NCBI GenBank assembly: GCA_900696595.1
Contig: CAADGT010000143.1
Coordinates: 1-64,000 of the forward strand
Origin: an uncultured Chloroflexota bacterium
GTDB lineage: Bacteria > Chloroflexota > Anaerolineae > Anaerolineales > Villigracilaceae
Reading direction: 5' to 3'
Length of the DNA stretch: 64,000 bases
The position numbers and the translations under genes are program-made. The stretch's first letter is position 1. Every line of letters starts with the position of its first letter. The notes beneath the pieces were generated by a model. That model saw only the letters and a program-made list of their open reading frames with translations, was not told the DNA's origin and made no database searches. This document shows positions 15,129 through 24,496 of this stretch, one piece after another.

Positions 15129-17816
15129 ATGACCAAAAAGACTCTCATCTTCATCGGACTTCTCCTCCTCGCCCTTGCCCTCGGACTTGGAACGGCACTT
15201 GCCGCGCCCGAACCTGTCCCGGACTCTCAAGCCTCGGTCCTGCACCCAGACTTCCCCCTGCTCGACGCGGACGGCGTCAACGTCCTCGAAAGCGGAGGCG
15301 CGGTCTCGGCGACGACCACCTGCGGGCAATGCCACGACACGGCGTTCATCGAATCGCACGCCTTCCACTCCGACCTCGGCTTGAGCGACTTCAACGCCCA
15401 ACGCGACAGTTTCGACTCCAGCAACGGACTTTTCGGCGAATGGGACCCGCTCGCCTACCGCTTCCTCTCCGCTGAAAACGACGAACGCTTCGACCTGGGC
15501 ACAGCCGAATGGTTGATGATCAACGGTCCCCGCGTCGTCGGAGGCGGGCCGGCGGAAACCTCCCGAAGCGGCGAAAACCTGACCGACCTCCCCGCCAGCA
15601 AGGCGAACCCCGAAACCGCAATCCTCGACGAAAACGGCAACGCCTCCATCTGGAACTGGGATCAATCCGGCACGATGGAAATGAACTGCTTCCTCTGCCA
15701 TCTCGAAAATCCAAACAACGAAGCGCGGGTCGAAGCGATCCAATCCGGCGAGTTTGGCACAGCCACAACGGTCACGCTCTTCGGCTTGAACATCGTCAGC
15801 CAAAGCGCCGAAGGCTGGGCGTACAACCCCGCCGCCTTCAACGAGAACGGCGAAATCAAAAACGAAACGCTCGGCATCCAGGACCCCACCAATGAAAATT
15901 GCGCCGCCTGTCACGGCGAAGTCCACGCCGATACGGAGACCCCGCTCACGATCAGCGCCTGCGACCTCGATTACTTCCAAACCGCCACGACCGGGCAGGT
16001 CATCGCCTCGCAGAAGATAAATGAGTCTGGCGTAAATCTCGCAGGCAAGGACGACCTGTCCCTGCCCTGGGACGTCCACGCCCAGCGCCAATTGAAATGC
16101 ACCGACTGTCACTTCGCGCCGAACAATCCCGCGCGCGCGCTCGAAGCGCAGGGATCCAACCCCGACCATCTCGTTTACGATCCGCGCAAACTGGAGATCG
16201 GCGAATATCTCGAAAGACCCGATCACAACTTTGCCCGGGGCGCAAGCGCGCAATTCAACGTCGCGCCGGAATTCAAAAGCACGATGCGCCGCTGTGAGTC
16301 CTGCCACGACACGAACAAATCGCACGCGGGCTGGCTGCCCTACAACGACCGTCACATGCAGGTCATCGCCTGCGAGACCTGTCACATCCCGCAAATGTAC
16401 GCGCCCGCCCTTTCCACTGTGGATTGGACAGTTCTAAAGACCGACGGCTCCGCCCGCTCGGAGTGCCGCGGCATCGAAGGCTCGGATACAACCGCCGATC
16501 TTGTAACCGGCTTCCAACCCGTGCTGATGCAGCGCGAAGACATCGTGGACGGCAAAATCCTGTTCGCGCCGTACAACCTGATCGCCTCGTTCTATTGGGT
16601 CTATGAAGACGCAAACAGCAATGGACGCCCGGTTCGCAAAACCGACCTCGAGGCGGTCTTCTTCGACGGCGAAACCTACGCCGCCGACATCCTCTCCGCC
16701 TTCGACGCGAACAGCGACGGCAATCTCTCCGATGCCGAACTCGTACTGGACAGCGAAGCGAAGCAAACCCTCATCGCGGGCAAACTCGAAGCGCTGGGCA
16801 TGAAAAACGTCCGCATCGAAGGGCAAATCCAACCGTATTCGATCAACCACAACATCGTGGACAGCAAGTACGCCACGCGCGATTGCGCCGCGTGTCATCA
16901 CACCGACTCGCGCGTCACCGCCCCCATCCTGCTGGCAGAGTCGGCGCCCCTCGGCGTCACCCCCACCTTCAGCGCGGACGTCAACGTGACCGCGACGGGA
17001 CGCATCATCGCCGAAGACGGCGCGCTGTACTACAGCCCGATCAACGAGAACGACAAGACCTATATCTTCGGTCACAACCGCATCGCATGGGTTGACTGGT
17101 TCGGCGCCCTGCTTTTCCTCGGAACCGTCCTCGGCGTGGGAGGTCACGCCACCTTCCGCATGATCGCGGCTCGCAAGACGGGCGGGCAATCCGTGGCGAC
17201 GAAGACCGTTTACATGTACGAAGCCTACGAACGCTTCTGGCACTGGCTGCAGACCGCCGCCATCGTCATCCTGCTCTTGACCGGGCTGGTCATCCACCGT
17301 CCGGATCTGTTCGGCGCGTTCTCATTCCGCAACATCGTTGCCGTTCATAACGTGCTTGCCGTCCTGCTGGCGCTCAACGCGCTGATCTCGATCCTCTGGC
17401 ACGTCATCAGCGGCGAGATACAACAATACATCCCGCACCCTTACGGATTCATTGACCAGATGATCGCGCAGGCAAAATATTACGTCATGGGCATCTTCAA
17501 GCATGAACCGCACCCGTTCCATAAATCCAAACAGCGCAAATTCAACCCTCTGCAAATGGTCACCTACATCGGCTTGCTCGGAGTCCTGCTCCCCCTGCAA
17601 GGACTGACCGGCATAATGATGTGGCTCGTGCAAAAAGTTCCCGCCATTCAAACCTGGTTCGGCGGCTTGACCTTCCTCGCCCCCATGCACACGATCATGG
17701 CATGGCTGTTCGCCTCGTTCATCGTCGGGCACGTCTACCTCACCACAACCGGCGCGACCCCGCTCGAAGCCATGCGCGGCATGGTGACGGGGTATGAGGA
17801 AGTGGAAGAGCATTAA
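15129..17816 (+). CDS. Heptaheme cytochrome c fused to a membrane cytochrome b (quinone-linked electron-transfer protein)
   Basis: An 895-residue protein; AAGGA lies 6 nt before ATG 15129 and a signal peptide follows (cut near 'ALAAPE'). Seven CxxCH sites occur near residues 65, 185, 258, 324, 389, 415 and 587. An EF-hand-like loop ('DANSDGNLSDAEL') sits near 527. From about 650 come a membrane helix and then a four-helix di-haem cytochrome b of the formate-dehydrogenase / thiosulfate-reductase gamma type ('EAYERFWHWLQT', 'VHNVLAVLLALNALISILWHV', 'MHTIMAWLFASFIVGHVYL'), with paired histidines. The fusion would join quinol oxidation (or quinone reduction) to extracytoplasmic haems in a single chain and exchange electrons with the octaheme protein. 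I do not recognise a standard name for this architecture. Confidence 0.85.
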   Translation: MTKKTLIFIGLLLLALALGLGTALAAPEPVPDSQASVLHPDFPLLDADGVNVLESGGAVSATTTCGQCHDTAFIESHAFHSDLGLSDFNAQRDSFDSSNGLFGEWDPLAYRFLSAENDERFDLGTAEWLMINGPRVVGGGPAETSRSGENLTDLPASKANPETAILDENGNASIWNWDQSGTMEMNCFLCHLENPNNEARVEAIQSGEFGTATTVTLFGLNIVSQSAEGWAYNPAAFNENGEIKNETLGIQDPTNENCAACHGEVHADTETPLTISACDLDYFQTATTGQVIASQKINESGVNLAGKDDLSLPWDVHAQRQLKCTDCHFAPNNPARALEAQGSNPDHLVYDPRKLEIGEYLERPDHNFARGASAQFNVAPEFKSTMRRCESCHDTNKSHAGWLPYNDRHMQVIACETCHIPQMYAPALSTVDWTVLKTDGSARSECRGIEGSDTTADLVTGFQPVLMQREDIVDGKILFAPYNLIASFYWVYEDANSNGRPVRKTDLEAVFFDGETYAADILSAFDANSDGNLSDAELVLDSEAKQTLIAGKLEALGMKNVRIEGQIQPYSINHNIVDSKYATRDCAACHHTDSRVTAPILLAESAPLGVTPTFSADVNVTATGRIIAEDGALYYSPINENDKTYIFGHNRIAWVDWFGALLFLGTVLGVGGHATFRMIAARKTGGQSVATKTVYMYEAYERFWHWLQTAAIVILLLTGLVIHRPDLFGAFSFRNIVAVHNVLAVLLALNALISILWHVISGEIQQYIPHPYGFIDQMIAQAKYYVMGIFKHEPHPFHKSKQRKFNPLQMVTYIGLLGVLLPLQGLTGIMMWLVQKVPAIQTWFGGLTFLAPMHTIMAWLFASFIVGHVYLTTTGATPLEAMRGMVTGYEEVEEH

Positions 17817-17832
17817 GAGATTAGAGATTAGA

Positions 17833-17880
17833 TAATTGGAGATTAGTACTTCTCAAGTACCAATTACCAATCTCCAATTA
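17833..17880 (+). repeat. Nested palindrome in the second intercistronic gap
   Basis: TAATTGGAGATT (17833-17844) pairs perfectly with AATCTCCAATTA (17869-17880). Inside, GTACTT (17846-17851) and AAGTAC (17855-17860) form a second hairpin. It fills the 78-nt gap before the first YeeE/YedE gene. No U-tract follows. Confidence 0.7.
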
Positions 17881-17894
17881 CCAACGGAGATTTT

Positions 17895-18440
17895 ATGACC
17901 ACACAGACTCGCAAACCGTTATTCCCCACATCCCCCAAGCCGTTCGTGCATCCGTACTTCGGCGGCATGGTGTTGGGAATCGTCCTCTTCCTTGCCCTGT
18001 TATTGACCGGCAACGGGCTCGGCTCCTCCGGCGCAACCAGCCGCTTCGTCACCGCCCTGACGGATGCCTTCGCACCCGAACATGTTGACCGCACGCCCTA
18101 TCTTTTGAAACTGGCGGGCGGCGACAAAAACCCGCTCGACGACTGGATCGTCCCCGTTTACATCGGCGCCCTGCTCGGCGGATTCGCCTCCGGCTTGCTC
18201 AACGGACGCCTGAAATTCGAGACCACCAAAGGTCCCAACATCTCGAACCGCACACGCTGGCTGATGTCCTTCCTCGGCGGCGTGATCTTCCTTTATGGCG
18301 CGCGCATGGCTCGCGGATGCACGTCAGGGCAGGCGCTGACAGGCGGCACAACCCTCTCGGCCGGCTCATGGGTGGTGATGTTCGCCATCTTCGGCGGCGC
18401 GTATGGGCTGGCGTATTTTGTAAGGAAATTGTGGAATTAA
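17895..18440 (+). CDS. YeeE/YedE family sulfur-transport membrane protein (first half)
   Basis: A 181-residue membrane protein, GGAG 5 nt before the ATG. It has about four helices and the family signature with conserved cysteine, 'GARMARGCTSGQALTGG'. YeeE/YedE proteins such as TsuA take up thiosulfate or other reduced sulfur through conserved cysteines. The partner protein downstream carries the complementary 'GGFCPTT' cysteine motif, so the two probably form one split transporter. Confidence 0.9.
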   Translation: MTTQTRKPLFPTSPKPFVHPYFGGMVLGIVLFLALLLTGNGLGSSGATSRFVTALTDAFAPEHVDRTPYLLKLAGGDKNPLDDWIVPVYIGALLGGFASGLLNGRLKFETTKGPNISNRTRWLMSFLGGVIFLYGARMARGCTSGQALTGGTTLSAGSWVVMFAIFGGAYGLAYFVRKLWN

Positions 18441-18445
18441 TTACC

Positions 18446-18537
18446 TCGTCATTGCGAGGGCGGCGCTCTTCCGCCCGAAGCAATCTCATCGCTTACGCGC
18501 GAGATTGCTTCGTCGGGCTATCGCCCTCCTCGCAAAG
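18446..18537. repeat. REP-like palindromic element in the third intercistronic gap
   Basis: Outer arms TTGCGAGGGCG and CGCCCTCCTCGCAA and inner perfect arms GAAGCAATCTC / GAGATTGCTTC form a long hairpin of about 90 nt. The 'CGTCATTGCGAG...GAAGCAATCTC' type is a widespread bacterial palindrome. It lies between the two YeeE/YedE genes. Confidence 0.8.
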
Positions 18538-18557
18538 CCGGAGGACAGGAGACTCCC

Positions 18558-19838
18558 ATGAACTTCCCCCTCCCCGAATTCATCTCCGTCAGCGCGTCGA
18601 ACCCGTGGACATACGTCGTCTTCGGACTGATCGGCTTCGCGTTTGGCTACACCCTCGAAATGTCCGGCTTCGGCGACTCTCGCAAACTGGCGGCGCAGTT
18701 CTACTTTACCGAATTGACCGTACTCAAAGTGATGTTCACCGCCATCGTCACCGCCATGGTCTTGCTCTTCGGCGCGGTCGGCTTGGGCATTTTGAATTTC
18801 AATCAGGTATGGGTCAACCCCACCTATCTCTCCTCCGGCATCCTCGGCGGCTTGATCATGGGCGTTGGCTTCATCATCGGCGGCTTTTGCCCCACCACCT
18901 CCCTCGCCTCCGCCTCCACCGGCAAAATTGACGGAATGTTCTTCATGCTGGGCGGCTTCGTCGGCGCGTTCCTCTTCGGCGAGACCGAAGTTCTCTTCGA
19001 CAACTGGTACGCCAACTCCGGCTATTTCGGGCGCGTCACGCTCGACCAGGTCTTCAACCTGCCCGTCGGCGCAGTCGTCCTGCTCGTCGTCCTGATGGCG
19101 CTCTTCATGTTCTGGGGCGCGGAGCAACTCGAACGCATCTTCGGCAAAAAAGATTTGAGCAAAGAACCCAAACTCCGTTTTGCGGGCGCGGGCGCATTAT
19201 TCGCCGCCGCCGTCGCCGTCGTGTTGATCGGCTCGCCCTCCATCGAAGACAAATATAACGCGCTTATCTTCACGCGCGCGGAGAACGAACAGCAAATCGC
19301 GTACTCGGCGGATGAAATGCTGGAAAACCGCCTCGTCTTCATCAGCCCCGCCGAAGCCTTCAAGGCTCGCTATGACCAAACGATTAACCTGATCTACCTC
19401 GACGTGCGCGCCGAAGCCGATTACAACCTGTATCACATCGAAGACGCTGTCAACGCGCCGCAAAACCGTCTCGCCGAAATTCTGCCAGTTCTGCTTGTCG
19501 AACCGCCCGCAAACTCGGTCTTCATCCTGATGAGCAACGACGAAACCGCCGCCGTCGAAGCGTGGAAATTCCTCGCCGCCTCCGCCGTGCCGAATGTTTA
19601 CATTCTCGAAGGCGGGATAAACAACTGGATAACATTCTTCGGCAAAGAGGATGAAACCCTCGCGGCTCGACCCAAGCCGGGAGCGGGCGACGACGAGTTG
19701 GCTTTTATCTTCCCTGCGGCTTTGGGCGATCGCTACGAATCGTGCAGCCCCGACCCCGTCAAGTATGAAACGCTGGAGTTCGAACAGAAGATCAAACTAC
19801 AACTCAAACGCGACAAATCCGGGGGAGGATGCGGGTAA
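18558..19838 (+). CDS. YeeE/YedE family protein with C-terminal rhodanese-like domain
   Basis: A 426-residue protein. Residues 1-230 carry five or six membrane helices and the conserved 'IIGGFCPTTSLASAS' cysteine motif of the second YeeE/YedE half. Residues about 265-375 form a rhodanese-like fold ('LIYLDVRAEADYNLYHIEDAVNAP', 'VYILEGGINNW'), but the active-site loop reads 'LMSNDETAAVEAW' with no cysteine, so sulfurtransferase activity by the usual route is not expected. Cysteines remain at 'ESCSPDP' and at the extreme C-terminus (GGGCG). Probably works with the preceding gene in sulfur uptake or sulfane-sulfur handling for the multihaem proteins. Confidence 0.88.
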   Translation: MNFPLPEFISVSASNPWTYVVFGLIGFAFGYTLEMSGFGDSRKLAAQFYFTELTVLKVMFTAIVTAMVLLFGAVGLGILNFNQVWVNPTYLSSGILGGLIMGVGFIIGGFCPTTSLASASTGKIDGMFFMLGGFVGAFLFGETEVLFDNWYANSGYFGRVTLDQVFNLPVGAVVLLVVLMALFMFWGAEQLERIFGKKDLSKEPKLRFAGAGALFAAAVAVVLIGSPSIEDKYNALIFTRAENEQQIAYSADEMLENRLVFISPAEAFKARYDQTINLIYLDVRAEADYNLYHIEDAVNAPQNRLAEILPVLLVEPPANSVFILMSNDETAAVEAWKFLAASAVPNVYILEGGINNWITFFGKEDETLAARPKPGAGDDELAFIFPAALGDRYESCSPDPVKYETLEFEQKIKLQLKRDKSGGGCG

Positions 19839-19841
19839 GCC

Positions 19842-19880
19842 AAAACAAAAACCGCCCTGGAATTCATCCGGGGCGGTTCG
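19842..19880. terminator. Shared intrinsic terminator between convergent genes
   Basis: AACCGCCC (19850-19857) pairs with GGGCGGTT (19871-19878). On the minus strand the hairpin is followed by TTTTGTTTTG, a usable U-tract for the 1185-residue lipoprotein gene; on the plus strand only CGTTCTT follows. Confidence 0.6.
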
Positions 19881-19900
19881 TTCTTATCCCATCGGGAAAA

Positions 19901-22900
19901 TCAATTTCCCACGCTCGACACGTCGTTAGACGGACGCCACTGCGACCATTTATCGGTGGCGGGATCAATCGTCATGTTGCCTGCCGGGCCGCCCTGCCAG
20001 AACGCCTGGAGGATGTTCGGAGCCCCGTCTCGGTCTGAGGTAAACGCCAGGTTCGTCCCGCCGCAGTCCCAGGTCGGGCCCGAATCCAGTCCATCATAAT
20101 CCGTTACGCGATATTCCTTGTTGGCTCTGAAATCGTAACTGTAAATATCCAGGTTGCCGCCGCGTTCGGATTGGTAGGCAATGCGGTCTCCTTCCGGCGA
20201 CCAGACCGCGTTGATCGTTTTACCGTCGGTGGTGACCCGTTTTACCTGGCGGGTATCCACATTCATCACATACAGGTCGCTCGCTCCATTAGCGTCCACA
20301 ACGATGTAGGCAATCAAGATTCCGTTCGGCGACCAGGCAGGGAAGATCTCATCGTCGGGCGAATCGGTCAGGCGCTGCTCGGTGCCGGTTTCAGTGTCCA
20401 GAACATACACATCCCAGTTGTTGTTGCGGTTGCTTTGATAGACCAGTTTTTCGATGTCCGGCGAGAAGAAGGGATTAACGTCGTCCGCCGGGTGGCTGGT
20501 GAGCTGGGTCTCCTCCCCGGTCTGCTGGTCAATCGCAAAGATATCGAAGCGCCCATTGCGATCGCTCTGATAAACGATGGTGCGGGCATCGGGACCATAC
20601 ATCGGGTTGGTGTTGTTCGATTCGGTCTTCGTCAGTCGAACCGCCTCGCCGCTGCCGAGCAAATCGGTGTAATACAACTCGACGTTGCCATCCCGATCGC
20701 TTTGGAAGACAACCCAGGAATCGTTCGGGGCGCGGCTCGGGCGGCTGTCCACCGATTCATCCTTGGAAAGATTGTACAACTTGTATCCGGGCTGTCCTTC
20801 GATTCCGTCCAGCCGATACACTTCAAGATTGTTGTCGCGGAAGGTGTGGAAGATCAGACACTGGATGCAAACCTGCGGCTCGGCTGGCGCGACAGAGCGA
20901 ATCGGCTCGATACAATCCGCCATAACCGCGCGGGCGCTGGTTCCAGTCGCGTCGGACAACGTCAAGGTCAGAACCTGATAAGGCCCGGTCACTGTAATCG
21001 TCCGGCTTTCGCCCGCCTTCAACTGGATTTCGCCGGATTGAACCGTCGCCCCGCTCGAGTCGGTGATAACGAAACTGTAAGGCGCGGTCATATCGCCGCC
21101 GTTATTGACGATGACAAATTCGGCTCCGCCTGAATTGGAAACGCACACTCCGTTCGCCGACAGGGAAGGCGGCGGAGGCGGCGGCGGAGCGCAGGCGGTC
21201 GTATCGGCGACGGTCGTCAACGCCGAATCGTTCGGGGTCGAGAAGGTGTACGAGGCGGACGACCCTGTCACAGTCAGGCTGACGCTCTGACCCGCAAGCA
21301 GGGAGATTATTCCCGCCTGGACAACGTTCCCGTTCGCGTCCTTGATCGTATACGGGTAGGGAACGGTCATATCCGCGCCATTGTTCGTGACAACAAACGC
21401 CGCGCCGCCGGAAGAGGAGGCGCACGCGCCCGCGACGGAAAGGTTTGCAGGCGTTCCCGGGTTCGATCCCATCGCGCAGGCGGTTGTATCCACGGTTGTG
21501 GTCAGGGCGCTGTCATTCGGCGTGGCAAACGTGTAACTCGTCGAACTGCCCGAAACTGTGATGGTCTGACTCTGATTCGGACCAAGGTTGATCGTGCCAG
21601 AGGCGGCTAATGCCCCGTTTGCGTCGAGAATGACATAGGAATAGGGCGCGCTCATGGCCGCCCCATTATTGACGACGACAAACTCAACCTGCCCCACATT
21701 TGCCGCGCAAGAACCGGTGACTGACAGGTTGGCGGGCGTGGGGGTAGGCGTCTCTGCCGCAGCGCAGGCGGTCATATCCACAACCGTAGTCAGGGAAGCG
21801 TCGTTCGGCGAGGAAAGCGTGTAGGAGGCGGATGCTCCGCTGACGGTGATGGTCACGCTCTGACCCTGCGGCAGGTTGATGTTTCCGCTATCCACGACAT
21901 TGCCGCTCGAGTCGGCGACAGTATAGGAATATGGAGCGGTCATGTTCCCGCCGTTATTGGTTACGACAAAGGCGGCGGTATTCCCGCCAGAGCAGGAACC
22001 TTGCGCGCTCAGGGCGGGCGGGTTTGGTTGCGCGGTGTTGGTCGGCAATGCGGTATCGGTCGGTGTCGCAGTCGGACGGCGCAGACAGGAGCCGGTCACG
22101 CTCAACGTCACAGACGAAAGGAATGAAGTCCGGTAGGTCACGGTCATGGTGGCGTTCCCCGCGCCGGGAACGGTGATTGATTTTCCGGGCAGTAAGTCCA
22201 CAGGTCCGCTTTGAGCCGGGTCGGAGAGCGTGTAGTTGCCGTCGCTGACGCTTCCCGAAATATTCGTGATCAGGAAAGTGGCGGTCTGATCCGTGTTGCA
22301 GAAAACCTTCAAATCCAACTGTCCGTCCACCGGGGTGTTCGTCGGAAGAGGCGTAAAGGTAAATGTTGGGGTCAGGCTGGGCGCGGGCGTATTGGAAGAC
22401 GTTGGAGTGTTGGAGGGAGGCGGCGTGTTAGACGGCGTGCGGGTTGGCTTGGGCGTTTTGGAATTGGTCGGCGTGGGAGATGGGCCCGGCGTGTTGGTGG
22501 GCTTGGGCGTTTTGGTGGGTTTGGGGGTGCTGGTGTTGGTCCGCGTCGGGGAAGGGCCGGGCGTGTTCGTGGCGGTGGGGGTTTTGGTTTGCGTGGAAGT
22601 CTTGGTTGGTTGCGGGGTTTTTGTGTTGGTCGGCGTGGGAGATGGCCCCGGCGTGTTGGACGGCGTGGGCGTGCGCGACGGCGTGGATGTGAGCGTGGGA
22701 GTATCCGCGGGCAGGGGCAGGCACGTTCCCACTGCCATAAGGTTGACCGTTTCTAATTCCGATGTGGAGTAGGCGACAGTCACGGTCGCATTGCCGGCCG
22801 CGTTGAACGAAATGCTATCATTCGAATTCAGATTAAGCGAATGGGATACGGAAGCCTTGCCCGGTTCTGTAACGGTGTAACTTCCGCCGGAAAGGGGTCC

Positions 22901-23458
22901 GCCAATATTTGTAATGGTGAAAGTGGCTGAAAGATCGTTATTGCAGGCAACCCCCAACCCCACATAAGGATCCGGCGCGGCATTTTGCGCCTGGAGTGGT
23001 TGCGGCTCCGGCGTAAACGTGAAGGTTGCGGTTGGCTTCTCTGATTCACCTCCCTGGGCTTGTTGCGGCGCAACTGCGGATGCTTCGGCGGTGAGCGTGG
23101 GCGTAGGAGTGAACGTGGGCGTCGGGCTGGCGGCGGAATCCGCGGGCGGCGCATCGGTGGGCAATTCGGCAGTGGGCGAAGACGGCTCAGTCGGTAACGC
23201 AGGCGGTTCGGTCGGCAACGCAGGCGGCTCGGTTGGCGGCGCGGGCGGCTCAGTTGGCGGCACAGGCGGCTCTTCGGTGGGTTGAGCAGGCTCCTCAGCA
23301 GGCGGCTCAGTCTGCTCGGCCGGCGGCGGTTCCGCAGTCTGGTCCGACCCGCCGCCGGAGCCTTCCAGTCCAACTGCCGGAGCGCAGGCGGTCAACACCA
23401 GGGCAAAAATTGCCAGGGCGGAAAGGACATTGAATAAGTTTCGGGTATATTTCGACAT
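19901..23458 (-). CDS. Large surface lipoprotein: Thr/Pro stalk, six Ig-like modules and TolB-like beta-propeller
   Basis: A 1185-residue lipoprotein (lipobox 'VLTACAP', AGGAAGAG upstream). After it come a Pro/Glu-rich and then a Thr/Pro-rich low-complexity stalk ('[19 protein letters not shown]' style). Six modules of about 80 residues follow, two diverged and four close ('LSVTGSC ... FVVxNNGxxMxxPYSYxIxDxxG ... [21 protein letters not shown]'), each with two cysteines placed to form a disulfide. The last 270 residues are about six PD40/TolB-type blades ('[17 protein letters not shown]', '[17 protein letters not shown]'). It is probably anchored to the outer face and projects a propeller for ligand or polymer binding; no enzymatic motif is seen. 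Confidence 0.85.
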   Translation of the reverse strand: MSKYTRNLFNVLSALAIFALVLTACAPAVGLEGSGGGSDQTAEPPPAEQTEPPAEEPAQPTEEPPVPPTEPPAPPTEPPALPTEPPALPTEPSSPTAELPTDAPPADSAASPTPTFTPTPTLTAEASAVAPQQAQGGESEKPTATFTFTPEPQPLQAQNAAPDPYVGLGVACNNDLSATFTITNIGGPLSGGSYTVTEPGKASVSHSLNLNSNDSISFNAAGNATVTVAYSTSELETVNLMAVGTCLPLPADTPTLTSTPSRTPTPSNTPGPSPTPTNTKTPQPTKTSTQTKTPTATNTPGPSPTRTNTSTPKPTKTPKPTNTPGPSPTPTNSKTPKPTRTPSNTPPPSNTPTSSNTPAPSLTPTFTFTPLPTNTPVDGQLDLKVFCNTDQTATFLITNISGSVSDGNYTLSDPAQSGPVDLLPGKSITVPGAGNATMTVTYRTSFLSSVTLSVTGSCLRRPTATPTDTALPTNTAQPNPPALSAQGSCSGGNTAAFVVTNNGGNMTAPYSYTVADSSGNVVDSGNINLPQGQSVTITVSGASASYTLSSPNDASLTTVVDMTACAAAETPTPTPANLSVTGSCAANVGQVEFVVVNNGAAMSAPYSYVILDANGALAASGTINLGPNQSQTITVSGSSTSYTFATPNDSALTTTVDTTACAMGSNPGTPANLSVAGACASSSGGAAFVVTNNGADMTVPYPYTIKDANGNVVQAGIISLLAGQSVSLTVTGSSASYTFSTPNDSALTTVADTTACAPPPPPPPSLSANGVCVSNSGGAEFVIVNNGGDMTAPYSFVITDSSGATVQSGEIQLKAGESRTITVTGPYQVLTLTLSDATGTSARAVMADCIEPIRSVAPAEPQVCIQCLIFHTFRDNNLEVYRLDGIEGQPGYKLYNLSKDESVDSRPSRAPNDSWVVFQSDRDGNVELYYTDLLGSGEAVRLTKTESNNTNPMYGPDARTIVYQSDRNGRFDIFAIDQQTGEETQLTSHPADDVNPFFSPDIEKLVYQSNRNNNWDVYVLDTETGTEQRLTDSPDDEIFPAWSPNGILIAYIVVDANGASDLYVMNVDTRQVKRVTTDGKTINAVWSPEGDRIAYQSERGGNLDIYSYDFRANKEYRVTDYDGLDSGPTWDCGGTNLAFTSDRDGAPNILQAFWQGGPAGNMTIDPATDKWSQWRPSNDVSSVGN

Positions 23459-23698
23459 TTGCGTCTCTTCCTTTTCTCCACGCCCATCTTCTTACGCCGA
23501 TGCGGGGTCGTGGTCTTGAACTCGTACCATTAAGTCATAGAATAAGTCGTCTTAACCGCGCCAAAAGGGTTCTTTTTGCCGAGATATTCGGCGTGAATCT
23601 GTCGAAGATTATATACCCAGGCGGAAATATCGGGCTGAAATGGTATAAAATTGCATCAAATTCCACTTGCGTTTCCCCGCATAGAAATGAGAGCGCCA

Positions 23699-24496
23699 AT
23701 GAAAAAAAATGCCATCACCCATAGAATATTGTGCTATATTATCGCCGCCTTCCTCCTGCCGGCGGGTTGCGCCCCAAAGGTTGAACCCGGCGGCGCGGAT
23801 TCAACCGAGTCTGCCGCGCCGGTCGCGACGGCGGAAGCCACCGTCCAAACAACAAGCGCAACTGTTGTAAACCGAGACCTGCTTCTCGATCCCGCCCGAA
23901 CCGAAGACGCCGACTCACTGTTGGTCGGCGGGTATTTATACGAAGGACTGGTCAACACAGACGATAACGGCGACATTCAACCGGGCATTGCGTTCGCGTG
24001 GATCGTTTCGGACGATGAGTTGGATTACATTTTCGAGATCCGTCAGGACGCCCGATTCAGCGACGGCTCGCCCATTACCGTGGATGCGATCGCGGAAAAC
24101 TTTAACCGCTGGTTCGAGCCGAAGCATCCGCTTCATGAGGATGGGAACTTCCCGGCGTGGAAAAAATATTTTCTCGGTTTCAACGGAGAGCGGGATGCCA
24201 ACAACCGCGCCGTGTCTCAAATTGACGGGGTGCAGAAGGTGGACGTCAATACATTCATCGTTCACCTCAACCGCCCCGAAGCGCAATTATTGAATTACCT
24301 TGCCGAACCGTCATTCGCGATTCTCAGCCCCGCCGCGTTGGCGGACAACCCCGATTATGGCGCGCGCCAGAGCGCCATTGTTTCGAGCGGGCCATACGTT
24401 GTCACTTCCTGGACGGATGAAGGCATGACGCTCAGCCCCAACCCGCTTTACTGGGGATCCGCCGGAGACGGGGATTTGAACTTCATCTGGAGATAA
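23699..24496 (+). CDS. Truncated family-5 (peptide/nickel type) solute-binding lipoprotein
   Basis: ATG 23699 precedes a lipoprotein signal with lipobox 'LLPAGC'. The body matches the N-terminal half of ABC-transporter family-5 binding proteins ('LYEGLVNTDDNGDIQPGIAFAW', 'FEIRQDARFSDGSPITVDAIAENF', 'SGPYVVTSW'). Typical members have about 500-600 residues; this one stops at 265, right after 'LSPNPLYWG', where the chain should continue. The stop overlaps the next start by one base (TAATG). It probably folds poorly or binds nothing, and no permease or ATPase genes are nearby, so a decaying gene is the simplest reading. Confidence 0.75.
   Translation: MKKNAITHRILCYIIAAFLLPAGCAPKVEPGGADSTESAAPVATAEATVQTTSATVVNRDLLLDPARTEDADSLLVGGYLYEGLVNTDDNGDIQPGIAFAWIVSDDELDYIFEIRQDARFSDGSPITVDAIAENFNRWFEPKHPLHEDGNFPAWKKYFLGFNGERDANNRAVSQIDGVQKVDVNTFIVHLNRPEAQLLNYLAEPSFAILSPAALADNPDYGARQSAIVSSGPYVVTSWTDEGMTLSPNPLYWGSAGDGDLNFIWR

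Noticed and set aside
23490-23560. tRNA-like word (GTTCAAGAC complement) near 23515
   Set aside because: No acceptor or anticodon stem could be drawn around it.
23500-23724. 74-codon frame before the truncated solute-binding gene
   Set aside because: No ribosome-binding site, no recognisable composition, and it runs into the start of a supported gene in another frame.
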